This document shows positions 9,015 through 18,382 of a stretch of 64,000 nucleotides of DNA, in pieces. The notes beneath the pieces are model-generated. The model made no database searches. It had not been told where the DNA came from and saw nothing but the letters and a program-made list of their open reading frames with translations. The translations under genes and the position numbers were made by a program. The first letter of the stretch is position 1. Each line of letters opens with the position of its first letter. The DNA is from Litorilinea aerophila (GTDB taxonomy: Bacteria; Chloroflexota; Anaerolineae; Caldilineales; Caldilineaceae), in assembly GCF_006569185.2 (NCBI RefSeq), contig NZ_VIGC02000022.1, positions 1 to 64,000 on the forward strand, given 5' to 3'.

Positions 9015-11214
9015 CGTTGGTATCCTCTACCTCCGTGGCTCGCTCGACCGGGGGAATGGCGCCGGTAAAAGCCTGGCCCACCGCCTGAATACAGCGCATG
9101 AGCTCATCGGCAGAGAGCCCGCCCCGATGGGTAATCTCCAGGAGGCTGGCCACCAGTGGACTGCCGGAGGCGTCTTGGGCCGTGATAAAAAACACGGGAA
9201 GGTCTCTCAATTCTGGCTGTGCCCGGATATGATCCAGGAGCCAGGGCCCATCCAGATGGGGCAGGAGGACATCCAGGAAAAGCAGATCGGGTTGGCGTTC
9301 TTTCAGGATAGCCAGCGCTTCCTCAGCGCCCATGGCCTGCCATAAGATGTATTCCCTGTCTGCTGTTTTGAGCATTCTGGAAAACAGATGGCGGAAATCC
9401 CGGTCGTCATCCACCAGCAAGAGGGTGCGGGCGTGGGGAAACCGGGCCAGGATGGCCATCAATTGTGTGCGTTCCAGCGGTTTCAACAGGTAGCCTGCCA
9501 GCCCTCGTTCCTGGCTGTACGCCTCCAGGGAACCGGGCATGGCACACACGATCAGGGGTGCATCGCAGACCATCTTCTTGGCTTCCTGCAGCAGAGAGAG
9601 GCTTTCCCGCTGGTGCGTGGTGCGCAACACGATGCCCTGGATGGGTTGTGAACGGCTCAAGGCCATGGCCTCCTGGATGGAAGGCACGGCCAGAACTTCC
9701 GTATGATCCAGATAGCGCCGCAACAATCTTTCCAGCAGCGGCTGCGGTTCCACCACAATATACGGGGCGCTCTTCCTGGCCAACAGGAGCGCATCCGGGG
9801 CTGTTGAATGTCCAACAGGCGAGAGATCCAGGTCATTGTCAATGGGCAGACTCAGGTGAAAGGTAGTCCCCCGGCCTACTTCACTCTCCACCGTCAAATC
9901 CCCACCATGCAACCGGGCAAAGCGCCGGGAAATGTGAAGCCCCAGACCAGTCCCCCCCATCCTTCTTCGCGCGGATCCATCCACTTGACGAAACGGCTCG
10001 AATAGCTTGGCGATATCGTGAGGGGCAACGCCAGGGCCTGTATCGCAGACGGAGACGACGATCTGATCCCGATGTCGACTCACGCGCAGGATGACATGGC
10101 CGACTTCAGTAAAGCGAACAGCATTGCTGAGAAGGTTCAGCAGGATCTGGCGGACCCGTGTAGCATCCATAAATGCCGCCGGCAGGTCAGGTTCCATGTC
10201 AACGCGTAGGGATAGTCCCTTGGCTTCGGCCAGAGGACGGATGGACGCGGCAGCTGCTTCGGCAATTTCGGGCATCCTGGCCCACTCCCGGACCAGGCCC
10301 ATGCGCCCCACATCCAGTTGACTCAGGTCGAGGATATCGTTGATCAGCTCAGAGAGATGTTGGGCATTGCGGAAGACCACATCCAGGTCGGCCAGGAGTG
10401 CAGGCGGCAGACCGTTGCGAGCGTATGTCCGGGGTGCCCGCAGGATCATTTCGGTGAAGCCGGTGATCATGTTGATGGGGGTGCGCAGTTCGTGACTGAC
10501 ATTGGCCACGAACTCGGCCTTGGCCTGGCGGGCCTCTTCCACGATGGCCTTGCTCACAGCCAACTTCCGATTGGTTTTGGCCAGCTCCTGGTAGGCCGCG
10601 TCCAGGCTCTTGAGGGTCTGCTGGAGTTTAGCCTGAACCTCCTCCAGTTGAGCAGCTCGTTGCCGGGCCTGAAGATGGCTGTGCCAGGACCAGAGGGTCA
10701 ATGTCCGCATGGGCTTGGTTCCCTGCCAGGTGAGCAGAAAGCTCAGCCAACACAGCAGAATGCCGATCCAGGCGGCCGTAACCGACAGGTTCGCCGGATG
10801 TACGTCCATGGCGTACAGCAGCAGAGCGCTCATTACCGCGGCAGAAACGAATCCTACGGCGGGTCCCAACGTGAAGACCGCGATGGCCACGGTCAGGTGA
10901 AAAAAAAGGGGAAGAGGAGCGCTGGGATAGAGCCAGGTGGCCCACAGCCCGAGTCCGGTCAGGCCAACAAGCAGGGTGGTGGCAGCCAGCCAATAGCTGT
11001 AGGCCAGGATCCAGAAGCCAAGCAATCCCAGGCCCATGGTGGCGAGGCAAAGCACGAAGGCTGGGCTCGGGCTTGCCCCAGAAAAGGGCGCGGCGGTAAC
11101 CCATGCAACCAGCATGACCAGCGCCAGGACCCTGCGCAGCATGGCCCCATGCAGATCTCCCATCACTTCCACCCTGTATTGGGGCAACTGTAAGTTGACT
11201 TGCGAAATTTCCAT
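8965..11214 (-). CDS. membrane hybrid sensor histidine kinase with two receiver-like domains
   Basis: 749 aa. Residues 25-170 hold about six hydrophobic segments. A coiled coil (about 180-240) leads to HisKA with phosphorylatable H241 (FVANVSHELRTPINM). Next is an intact HATPase with N box (LNLLSNAVRFTE), G1 (DTGPGVAP) and G2 (GGTGLGL). The first receiver-like domain (about 483-592) lacks the phosphoacceptor Asp. The second (about 595-715) has LLLVDDD and LFLDVLLP but lacks the usual C-terminal KP. The start at 11214 has GGGAG upstream and gives a compact cytoplasmic N-terminus. It sits opposite the pot operon's regulator, and the stop lies inside that gene. The signal sensed is unknown. Confidence 0.85.
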   Translation of the reverse strand: MEISQVNLQLPQYRVEVMGDLHGAMLRRVLALVMLVAWVTAAPFSGASPSPAFVLCLATMGLGLLGFWILAYSYWLAATTLLVGLTGLGLWATWLYPSAPLPLFFHLTVAIAVFTLGPAVGFVSAAVMSALLLYAMDVHPANLSVTAAWIGILLCWLSFLLTWQGTKPMRTLTLWSWHSHLQARQRAAQLEEVQAKLQQTLKSLDAAYQELAKTNRKLAVSKAIVEEARQAKAEFVANVSHELRTPINMITGFTEMILRAPRTYARNGLPPALLADLDVVFRNAQHLSELINDILDLSQLDVGRMGLVREWARMPEIAEAAAASIRPLAEAKGLSLRVDMEPDLPAAFMDATRVRQILLNLLSNAVRFTEVGHVILRVSRHRDQIVVSVCDTGPGVAPHDIAKLFEPFRQVDGSARRRMGGTGLGLHISRRFARLHGGDLTVESEVGRGTTFHLSLPIDNDLDLSPVGHSTAPDALLLARKSAPYIVVEPQPLLERLLRRYLDHTEVLAVPSIQEAMALSRSQPIQGIVLRTTHQRESLSLLQEAKKMVCDAPLIVCAMPGSLEAYSQERGLAGYLLKPLERTQLMAILARFPHARTLLLVDDDRDFRHLFSRMLKTADREYILWQAMGAEEALAILKERQPDLLFLDVLLPHLDGPWLLDHIRAQPELRDLPVFFITAQDASGSPLVASLLEITHRGGLSADELMRCIQAVGQAFTGAIPPVERATEVEDTNAMAELPGQVLPVVVPG

Positions 11215-11259
11215 CACACGCTCCCTGAGCAGAAGTGGAACAAGATGGCGGCGCTGTCC

Positions 11260-11265
11260 ATTATA
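11260..11265 (-). promoter_or_regulatory. candidate -10 box for the hybrid kinase
   Basis: A perfect TATAAT on the minus strand about 45 nt upstream of the kinase start. The -35 position (TCGTGC-like) is poor, so this may need an activator or be chance. Confidence 0.35.
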
Positions 11266-11329
11266 GACCAAGTCCTGCAATCTGCACGACGAAAGTCATG
11301 ATCAGGTCCGCATCAAGTCCGCCCGGGTA

Positions 11330-11358
11330 TTGATCTGCCTTCGGCCCATGGCTAAAAT
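11330..11358 (+). promoter_or_regulatory. sigma-70-type promoter of the carbohydrate operon
   Basis: TTGATC at 11330-11335, a 17-nt spacer, and TAAAAT at 11353-11358. It predicts a leader of roughly 225 nt before the binding-protein gene. The leader (11365-11588) has no evident ORF; I did not identify a riboswitch in it. Confidence 0.6.
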
Positions 11359-11588
11359 GAAGTGTATATGGCTCCCCGCACAGCACTCACAGACATCGAA
11401 GGGTTTGCCCACTGCGCCCTAAAGGGAAACTCCGCTGCCCTTCGCGAAGTTTCAGGAAAATCTGTTTTGCCTCAATCGCTGTAGCTTCAATGGCTATCCA
11501 CGCAGACGCTTCTGACGGTGCCCAGACGGATTCACGCCAGGCTCCAGGGGCGCAATGAGATGAGATTGACCACAAAGGGAGGAACAAT

Positions 11589-12977
11589 ATGGCAGGTCAA
11601 GCGGTATTTACAGGAAAACCGTTCACCCGAAGACAGCTACTGCTGGGGATGGGAAGATTCGGCCTGGGCATGGGCGCGATGTCAGCGTTAGCGGCCTGTA
11701 TGCCGGCTGTAGCGCCAACAGCCCAGACCGGAGGCGGAGAGGCTCAGACGCCATCCCAGGAAGCGGTAACCATCCAGTATTGGACATTCTGGGCGGATCG
11801 GTGGGGGGAATTTCAGGGAAAAATTGTGGAAGAATACAACAGGACCCACAATGACATTCGGGTGGAAATGCTAATCGTGCCATGGGGAGAACTGGCCACC
11901 AAACTGCTCACCGCCGTCTCCGCCGGCAATCCCCCCGACTTCAGCATCATCAACCGCAGTGAGGTGGTGGAGTGGGCCGTGCGGGGCGGTGTGCTTCCCC
12001 TGGACGATTATATCGCCGCGTCGGATGAGGTGCACCCGGAAGACTGGTTTGAATCTGCCTGGACAGAATGCGTATGGGAGGGTAAGGCGTACGCCCAGCC
12101 CTTCGAGAGTGGCACCTACGCCGCCTGGTATCACATCGGTCTCTTCGAAGAAGCTGGCCTGGACCCCACGGCGCTGCCCACCACCTGGTCGGAGGTGGAT
12201 GCCATGGCCGAAGCCATCACCCAGGGCACCCCCCAAGATGGCTATACCCGCGTGGGATTCATCCCCTGGGGATCCCGGCAGGACCTGCTCGGCTGGCTGG
12301 CCGGCGGCGAATGGTATGACGAAGAGACCCAGCAAATTACAGCCGTCACGCCAGAAAATATCGCTGCCATGGAGTGGGTAAAACAGTACGCGGACAGGTA
12401 TGGCGGCGAGGCGTTGGAGCGCTTCCGCCAGAGCCTGGGCGGCGGCGACACCGAGGATGATCCCTTCTACCGGGATCAGCTGGGTTCAGTCTGGAAAGGA
12501 AGCTGGTCGTTGTCGGCCAAGGTGGAGTACGCGCCAGATGTCCCCTTTGATGTACGCCCTCTGCCTTACCGGGACGGTACCAGTAACGACAGTGTCAATC
12601 AGGGTTCGGCGTGTGTCCTACCCAAAGGCTCGCCCCACCCCGATCCCGCCTACCAATTTCTCACCTGGATGTCCATCCATGGCGTGGCCATGTGGGTGCC
12701 CTTCGCGGCCGACATGGTCTCTCGCAAGGATCAGACGGACATTTACCCCGACGCCCTGCCCGACAACGAACAATTCCGGGGCTATTGGAAGCTCTACAAC
12801 GATGCCCTGGCCTACGCCCACCACGAGCCGGCCATGCCCGCCCGCCGCTTCTGGAACGATCAGTTAAGCGCGGCGGTGGATGCCATTGTGCGTGGGGCCA
12901 AGAGCCCCGAACAGGCGCTTCAGGATGCCCAGGAGGCCACCCAGCGGGAGCTCGATAAAGCCTTGGGGAAGGCATAA
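11589..12977 (+). CDS. carbohydrate ABC transporter substrate-binding lipoprotein (Tat-type signal)
   Basis: 462 aa. The signal region has a twin arginine (TRRQLLLG, residues 13-20), a hydrophobic stretch and lipobox SALAAC with Cys37, so a folded lipoprotein exported by Tat is predicted. The mature part is an extracellular solute-binding family 1 protein (ITIQYWTFWADRWG-like start, EGKAYAQPFESGTYAAWYHIGLF). This class binds oligosaccharides or polyols for CUT1 importers. GGGAGG lies 7 nt upstream of the start. It is followed by two CUT1 permeases, a glycosidase-like enzyme and an SDR, but no ATPase; CUT1 systems often share one encoded elsewhere. The sugar is not identifiable. Confidence 0.87.
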   Translation: MAGQAVFTGKPFTRRQLLLGMGRFGLGMGAMSALAACMPAVAPTAQTGGGEAQTPSQEAVTIQYWTFWADRWGEFQGKIVEEYNRTHNDIRVEMLIVPWGELATKLLTAVSAGNPPDFSIINRSEVVEWAVRGGVLPLDDYIAASDEVHPEDWFESAWTECVWEGKAYAQPFESGTYAAWYHIGLFEEAGLDPTALPTTWSEVDAMAEAITQGTPQDGYTRVGFIPWGSRQDLLGWLAGGEWYDEETQQITAVTPENIAAMEWVKQYADRYGGEALERFRQSLGGGDTEDDPFYRDQLGSVWKGSWSLSAKVEYAPDVPFDVRPLPYRDGTSNDSVNQGSACVLPKGSPHPDPAYQFLTWMSIHGVAMWVPFAADMVSRKDQTDIYPDALPDNEQFRGYWKLYNDALAYAHHEPAMPARRFWNDQLSAAVDAIVRGAKSPEQALQDAQEATQRELDKALGKA

Positions 12978-13008
12978 AATAGAACGGGCGATATGTGCCG
13001 GGGGCGTA

Positions 13009-13093
13009 GTAAATCCCGGCAGAAATTCGCTGATGATTTCCACCAGAGGGAGTGCGTCCAGAGGGCACCCGGAATTTCTGCCGTGGTATTTAC
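13009..13093 (+). promoter_or_regulatory. intercistronic stem-loop between binding protein and permease genes
   Basis: An imperfect inverted repeat of about 20 bp: the arm at 13009-13028 (GTAAATCCCGGCAGAAATTC) pairs with 13072-13093 apart from a 2-nt bulge. No T-run follows. Such structures after the first gene of an importer operon commonly stabilise the upstream mRNA so that binding protein outnumbers permease; that role here is inference. Confidence 0.55.
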
Positions 13094-13145
13094 GCCAGAC
13101 TGTAGTAGTGCCCCTGGCACGCGAGGAAGCTGAGCGAAACCAGCC

Positions 13146-14099
13146 ATGACGACCATCACGGAAACCCGGCCAGGGGAAAAGGGAGCCCGTGCGCGCCTGC
13201 GGCGACCATCCCGCCGGCAAATCCGCGACAATCTCACCGGCTACCTCTTTTTTGCACCCTGGATGATCAACCTGATCTTGTTGAACGCGTTCCCCATCGG
13301 CGCGGCCATCTACTACAGTTTTACCGAATACTCTGTGCTGCAGGCGCCCCGGTGGATCGGACTGGGAAACTATCACGAGATGTTTTTCGTGGACGAATTG
13401 TTCTGGACGGCCATCTACAACACCGTCTACTATTGCCTCTTTGCGGTGCCGCTGGGCCTGGCCCTCTCGCTCTTCCTGGCTGTGCTCCTGAACTACCGCA
13501 TCCGGGGCATCTCGTTCTTTCGGACCACCTTCTTTCTGCCCTCCATCGTGCCGGCGGTGGCCGCATCCATCGTCTGGGCCTGGATCCTGCACCCGGAGTA
13601 CGGCCTGATCAATGACCTGCTGGCCCGGGTTGGCATCCCGGGACCTCCCTGGTTGACCAGCGAGATCTGGTCCAAGCCGGCCTTTATCCTCATGAGCCTC
13701 TGGGGCATCGGGCCCACGACTATCATTTTCCTGGCCGGATTGCAGGACATCCCGGCGCACCTGTATGAGGCGGCCGAAATCGATGGCGCCAATAGCTTCC
13801 AGCGCTTTCGTCACGTGACAGTCCCCATGCTCACGCCCACCATTTTCTTTAACCTGGTGATCGGATTGATCGGCGCTTTTCAGATCTTTACCCAGGTTTA
13901 CATCATATCCGAGGGTGGGCCCCTCTGGTCAACGCTCTTTTATGTGTACTACCTGTACCGGCATGGCTTCCAATACTTCAACATGGGCTACGCATCGGCT
14001 TTGGCCCTGGTGCTCTTCGCGATCATCCTGATCTTGACCCTGATTGTGCTGGTCACATCAAAGCGATGGGTCTACTACGAAGGCGCTGAGTTGCGGTGA
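13146..14099 (+). CDS. carbohydrate ABC transporter permease (MalF/UgpA class)
   Basis: 317 aa with a basic cytoplasmic N-terminus (RARLRRPSRRQIRDN) and six hydrophobic spans beginning LTGYLFFAPWMINLILL. The EAA loop is YEAAEIDGANSFQRFRHVTVPML (about residues 209-231), standard for the first CUT1 permease. It lies 168 nt after the binding protein, behind the stem-loop at 13009-13093. It forms the import channel with the next gene product. Confidence 0.9.
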   Translation: MTTITETRPGEKGARARLRRPSRRQIRDNLTGYLFFAPWMINLILLNAFPIGAAIYYSFTEYSVLQAPRWIGLGNYHEMFFVDELFWTAIYNTVYYCLFAVPLGLALSLFLAVLLNYRIRGISFFRTTFFLPSIVPAVAASIVWAWILHPEYGLINDLLARVGIPGPPWLTSEIWSKPAFILMSLWGIGPTTIIFLAGLQDIPAHLYEAAEIDGANSFQRFRHVTVPMLTPTIFFNLVIGLIGAFQIFTQVYIISEGGPLWSTLFYVYYLYRHGFQYFNMGYASALALVLFAIILILTLIVLVTSKRWVYYEGAELR

Positions 14100-14102
14100 G
14101 CT

Positions 14103-15032
14103 ATGCCGATTATGCTGCGGAGGGGAGCCCCTCCCCAAGGGAAACAAGCCATGGGCAAAAAATCCGACGCCCTGCTGGAACCGGTTCTCCAAAGCAAACG
14201 GGTGCTGACCATCTTGAACCAGACAGTCGCCTACGCCGTGTTGATTGGCGCGGCCATCGCTTTTCTTCTACCCCTGGCGTGGATGATCAGCACGTCCCTC
14301 AAGCCCAAGGAGCAGATCTTCACCTATCCGCTGATCTGGCTCCCCGATCCGCCCCAATGGGCCAACTATTCCAAGGCCCTCAACAACCCTTCATTCAAAT
14401 TTCTGCTCTTTCTGAAAAACAGCCTGATCTATGCCGGGCTGTCCACCGTGGGGATCGTCATTTCCTGCTCTTTTGTGGCCTACGCCTTTGCCCGACTCCG
14501 CTGGTGGGGGCGGGACTTCTGGTTCGTGGTGACGCTGAGCACCATGATGATCCCCTATCCGGTGACCCTGATACCGCTGTTTCTGGTCTTCAAGCAGTTG
14601 GGATGGGTGGGCACCTTCAAGCCCCTCATCGTGCCTAACTTCCTGGGAACCGCATTCTTTATCTTTCTGCTGCGCCAGTTTTTCCTGACCATCCCCCTGG
14701 ATCTCTCCGATGCCGCCCGCATCGACGGCGCCAGCGAACTGGGGATCTTCACCCGCATCGTCCTGCCCCTGTCCAAGCCAGCCCTGACGACGGTGGCACT
14801 CTTCACCTTCCTGTTTACCTGGAATGACTTCCTGGGGCCGCTCATCTACCTGACCGACGGCAGCAAGTATACGTTGGCGGTGGGCCTGGCAGCCTTCCGG
14901 GGCCAATACCGCACCCAGTGGGACCTCATGATGGCGGCCGCCACTGTGGTCACCCTGCCGGTGGTCATCCTGTTCTTCTTCGCGCAACGGCAGTTCATCC
15001 AGGGTATTACTCTGACGGGCATAAAGGGCTAA
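14103..15032 (+). CDS. carbohydrate ABC transporter permease (MalG/UgpE class)
   Basis: 309 aa, six hydrophobic spans, with the MalG-type loop DAARIDGASELGIFTRIVLPL (about residues 202-222) and a long first periplasmic loop ending FLLFLKNSLIYAG. It starts 3 nt after the preceding permease with GGTGAG upstream. An internal ATG at 14151 (MGKKSDALLEP) with AAGGGA upstream is an equally plausible start and would give 293 aa. It pairs with the preceding permease. Confidence 0.88.
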   Translation: MPIMLRRGAPPQGKQAMGKKSDALLEPVLQSKRVLTILNQTVAYAVLIGAAIAFLLPLAWMISTSLKPKEQIFTYPLIWLPDPPQWANYSKALNNPSFKFLLFLKNSLIYAGLSTVGIVISCSFVAYAFARLRWWGRDFWFVVTLSTMMIPYPVTLIPLFLVFKQLGWVGTFKPLIVPNFLGTAFFIFLLRQFFLTIPLDLSDAARIDGASELGIFTRIVLPLSKPALTTVALFTFLFTWNDFLGPLIYLTDGSKYTLAVGLAAFRGQYRTQWDLMMAAATVVTLPVVILFFFAQRQFIQGITLTGIKG

Positions 15033-15091
15033 ATCAGGCCACGTTCGGATGCCTGATGGAATATATTTCAATCGAATCTGGAGCTAACACC

Positions 15092-18000
15092 ATGGGTGAG
15101 CACGCTGAGCACGTTGACATAGCAGCCTGCGGAGAGCTACGCTGGTGGACGGGCGGGGAGCGACACGACCTGCGGGTACACCCGGTGGAACGAGACGCCC
15201 AAGGTTGCTGGCGTCCTGGCCAGGACCCTCAGACGGGTCTATGGCACCTGGGCCTGGAGTGGGACGCTCCACGGGACATCCATAGTGTGGCTGTCGAATA
15301 TGCCCACCAACCCCCACTCGGCCTGGAGGTCCACTACTGGCGCATGCACTGGCCCACCCCTGCCCCCGAACGGCGACCCGGTGCCCGTCGTGGCTGGATC
15401 GGACGGGACGACCCCTGGCACGGCCGCTGGACCCGGGTCCGAGGCGAGTACCGCCAGCATGGCCACACCGTCACCGTCCACTTCGACCCTATCGATCTCC
15501 CCGAGCTGGGACGGGAAAGTGGGGCGCAGTTGGAGGAGGCCGAAAATTACCTGGCCCCTTTTCGACGCACCCTCAAGCTGCGGGTGGTAAGCGGAGGAGA
15601 CGAGGCCCCCCAGGTGAAACGGATCCAGGTCTTCTCCACGGCCCGATGGGCGGAAGGAACCATCGCAATCATACGGGTGGATGGGGGGGAAGTGGACGGC
15701 TTGCAGGTGGAGGCCTTCAACGGCGAGGTTCTGGAGTCCACAACCACGCCGGACGGGCTACAGCTGCATCTGCACCATGCCAGCCGCGCCACCACCCCTG
15801 GCGACGAGACCCTGCTCACCCTCCGCACACCAGAGCATACCTTCACCTTTCGGCTGAGGGACCTGGAGTCAGGGCCGCTCTACCTTCCCGACTACAAGGT
15901 CTACATTGCCCGCCCCGGTCATCCCCATTTCGCCGACTACCTGCGCCAACTGGAGACCAAACCCAAAAACCTCTACGACCGGGTGGAGGACGAGCCCGAA
16001 CAGAACCTGGCCCGGGCCATGGCGGAGATCCCGCCCCTGGACGTGACCAAACAGGCCCCCTTCGGCCGCTACGTGGCGCTGGGCATCGACGGGGGCAGGC
16101 AGGAATGGGCCTTGCGCTACAACGGCGAGCTCTTCGCCGACAAGCGAGAGTTGAAGCTGGCCGGGCGGGATGCGGCTCGCCTGCTGTGGCCCGGCCAGCA
16201 GCTGCGCTTCCGCTTTGGCAGCGGTGACCCACCCGACTTTCGCGAAGGACGGAAGGCGACCCAGCAGAGCCGACTGGAAGGGTGGCTGCCGGTCTTCACC
16301 AGCCGGTGGCTGGACCGGGAGATTGAGTACGAGCAGACCGCATTTGCGGCGCCCTTGGCAGGCCCAATGCAGGCGGCCGAAAGCATTCGCGGCGACGAGG
16401 ACGTGGTGGCCCTGGTGCGTTTCACCCTGCGCAATACCACCCATGGCACCAAACAGGCCCTGCTCTGGACCGTCATTGCCCCCCACGAACAGGTGGAACT
16501 CCGCGATGGCCTGCTCCTGGGTCTGGGTCGGGTGGTGCCGGACGTCCCGGTCCAGCGACAGTGGCAGGTGGACCCCTATCCTACCCCCTACCTGCGCAGC
16601 GCCATCGACATCCACGGCCGAGGCCACCTCTCGGCCCTGCCGCTCCCGGAGGAGGTTGCCGCTCCAGCGGCAGTGGCTACGGCTGTACTCTACCGTGTCG
16701 AGCTGGCCGGCGGCGAGTCCCACTCTCTCACCTTCGCCTTTCCCTTTGTCAGCCTGAGCCAGCAGCACGAATGGCAGGCTGTGCAGGCCCTGAAGTTCGA
16801 CGAGAAGCTGCAGAATGTCATTCATTACTGGCGGGAGCTAGTGGAGACCGGTGGCCGGATGGAGCTTCCGGACAGGGTGTTGAGCGATTTCCACAAGGCC
16901 GTGCGGATCCACGTGGCGCTGACGGCGGATAAGGACCCGGCCAGCGGCCTCTTCGTGGTGCCCGCCGCCACCTGGCGCTACGGTGCCTGTGGCAATGAGG
17001 CCTGCTGGCAGATCACCATGCTCGACCAGGCCGGCCATCACCGTCGGGCTGAGGCCTACCTGGAAACCTTCCTGGCCACCCAGGGCACCATCGGCCCTGA
17101 CGGCCTCTTCGCCAGCAAGGAGGGTGCCTTCCAGGGGCTGGACCTGGACGACGGCCAGCCTATCTGGAGCCATTTTGGCTACAACCTGGACCATGGCTAC
17201 ATCATGGAGTGTCTGGCCAACCACTATCGTTACACCGGCGACACCCGCTGGTTGGAACGGGTCTCGCCCCACCTGGTAGCCGCCTGCGACTTCGTCATCC
17301 GGGAACGCCAGGCCACCCAGGTAACCGATGACCAGGGCGAACCCGCCCTGACCTGGGGCCTGTTGCCGCCTGGCCATCTGGAGGACAATCCGGAGTGGCG
17401 CCATTGGTTTGCCGTCAACGCCCACGCCTATGCCGGTCTCCAGGCCATCGCGGACGTCTTGGCCGACATCGACCACCCCGAGGCCTCCCGCTTGGCAGAG
17501 GCAGCGACCGCCTATCGCGACGACATCCGCCAGGCGGCCCGACGCAGCATGGCCCTTGCCCCGGTGGAGCGCCTCTCTGACGGTACAGCGGTCCCCCATA
17601 TTCCCACCCGGGCCGGCCTCCGGGGCCGGGAGTGGGGGTGGTTCCGGGAAGCGGCCTATGGTGCCCTCCACCTCATGGAATGCGGCGTCTTCGAGCCATG
17701 GGAACCGGAGGTGACCTGGCTCCTCAAGGACCTGGAGGACAACCTCTTCGTCAGCCGCGAATGGGGCCGGCCGGTGGACCGGGAACGACACTGGTTCAGT
17801 CACGGCGGCATCACCATCCAGCCCAACTTGATGGACCTGGCCATCGACTACCTGCGCCGCGGTCAGATCAAGCACGCCCTGCGCGCCCTTTTCAACAACT
17901 TCACCAGCAGCCTCTACCCGGATGTGCGGGTCTTCACCGAGCATCCGGTGGTCGAATTGGGCCATGGCGTGGGCCCGTTCTACAAGACGCCGGATGAGTC

Positions 18001-18364
18001 CAAGTCCCTGATCTGGTTGCGGGCTTTCCTGTTGCGGGAAGAAGGGGAGACGCTGCACCTGGCCCAGGGCGTTCCCCGCGCCTGGCTGGCTCCGGGGCAG
18101 CATTTTGGCGTACAGGGCATGGCCAGCTTCTTCGGCCCGGTGAGCTACCAGGTGGAAGCCGGCGACACCGAAATCACCGGGCAAGTCAGGTTGACCGCAG
18201 GCCGTTTGCCGCAAGCCCTGCACCTGCATCTCCGGCACCCAGAACAACGGCCCATCCAGGCCGTCACCGTCAACGGCCGACCCCACGCCGATTTCGACCC
18301 GGCCGCTGAAGTCGTGCGCGTCCGCCCTGTGGAAGAGAACCTACTGGTCCAGATAAGCTACTGA
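15092..18364 (+). CDS. large cytosolic six-hairpin glycosidase-like protein
   Basis: 1090 aa with no signal peptide, so probably intracellular. The N-terminal two-thirds is beta-rich; from about residue 600 to 1000 it looks like an (alpha/alpha)6 toroid, with repeated helix pairs and conserved carboxylate/aromatic clusters (CGNEACWQITMLDQAG, GRPVDRERHWFSHGG, FTEHPVVELGHGVGP). This fold is used by glucosidases, rhamnosidases and related hydrolases; I cannot assign a CAZy family or catalytic pair by eye. The start at 15092 has GGAGCT upstream; ATG 15056 is an alternative. Sitting directly after two sugar permeases, it probably cleaves the imported saccharide. Confidence 0.7.
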   Translation: MGEHAEHVDIAACGELRWWTGGERHDLRVHPVERDAQGCWRPGQDPQTGLWHLGLEWDAPRDIHSVAVEYAHQPPLGLEVHYWRMHWPTPAPERRPGARRGWIGRDDPWHGRWTRVRGEYRQHGHTVTVHFDPIDLPELGRESGAQLEEAENYLAPFRRTLKLRVVSGGDEAPQVKRIQVFSTARWAEGTIAIIRVDGGEVDGLQVEAFNGEVLESTTTPDGLQLHLHHASRATTPGDETLLTLRTPEHTFTFRLRDLESGPLYLPDYKVYIARPGHPHFADYLRQLETKPKNLYDRVEDEPEQNLARAMAEIPPLDVTKQAPFGRYVALGIDGGRQEWALRYNGELFADKRELKLAGRDAARLLWPGQQLRFRFGSGDPPDFREGRKATQQSRLEGWLPVFTSRWLDREIEYEQTAFAAPLAGPMQAAESIRGDEDVVALVRFTLRNTTHGTKQALLWTVIAPHEQVELRDGLLLGLGRVVPDVPVQRQWQVDPYPTPYLRSAIDIHGRGHLSALPLPEEVAAPAAVATAVLYRVELAGGESHSLTFAFPFVSLSQQHEWQAVQALKFDEKLQNVIHYWRELVETGGRMELPDRVLSDFHKAVRIHVALTADKDPASGLFVVPAATWRYGACGNEACWQITMLDQAGHHRRAEAYLETFLATQGTIGPDGLFASKEGAFQGLDLDDGQPIWSHFGYNLDHGYIMECLANHYRYTGDTRWLERVSPHLVAACDFVIRERQATQVTDDQGEPALTWGLLPPGHLEDNPEWRHWFAVNAHAYAGLQAIADVLADIDHPEASRLAEAATAYRDDIRQAARRSMALAPVERLSDGTAVPHIPTRAGLRGREWGWFREAAYGALHLMECGVFEPWEPEVTWLLKDLEDNLFVSREWGRPVDRERHWFSHGGITIQPNLMDLAIDYLRRGQIKHALRALFNNFTSSLYPDVRVFTEHPVVELGHGVGPFYKTPDESKSLIWLRAFLLREEGETLHLAQGVPRAWLAPGQHFGVQGMASFFGPVSYQVEAGDTEITGQVRLTAGRLPQALHLHLRHPEQRPIQAVTVNGRPHADFDPAAEVVRVRPVEENLLVQISY

Positions 18365-18382
18365 AGAGGAAAAGCATCGGCC

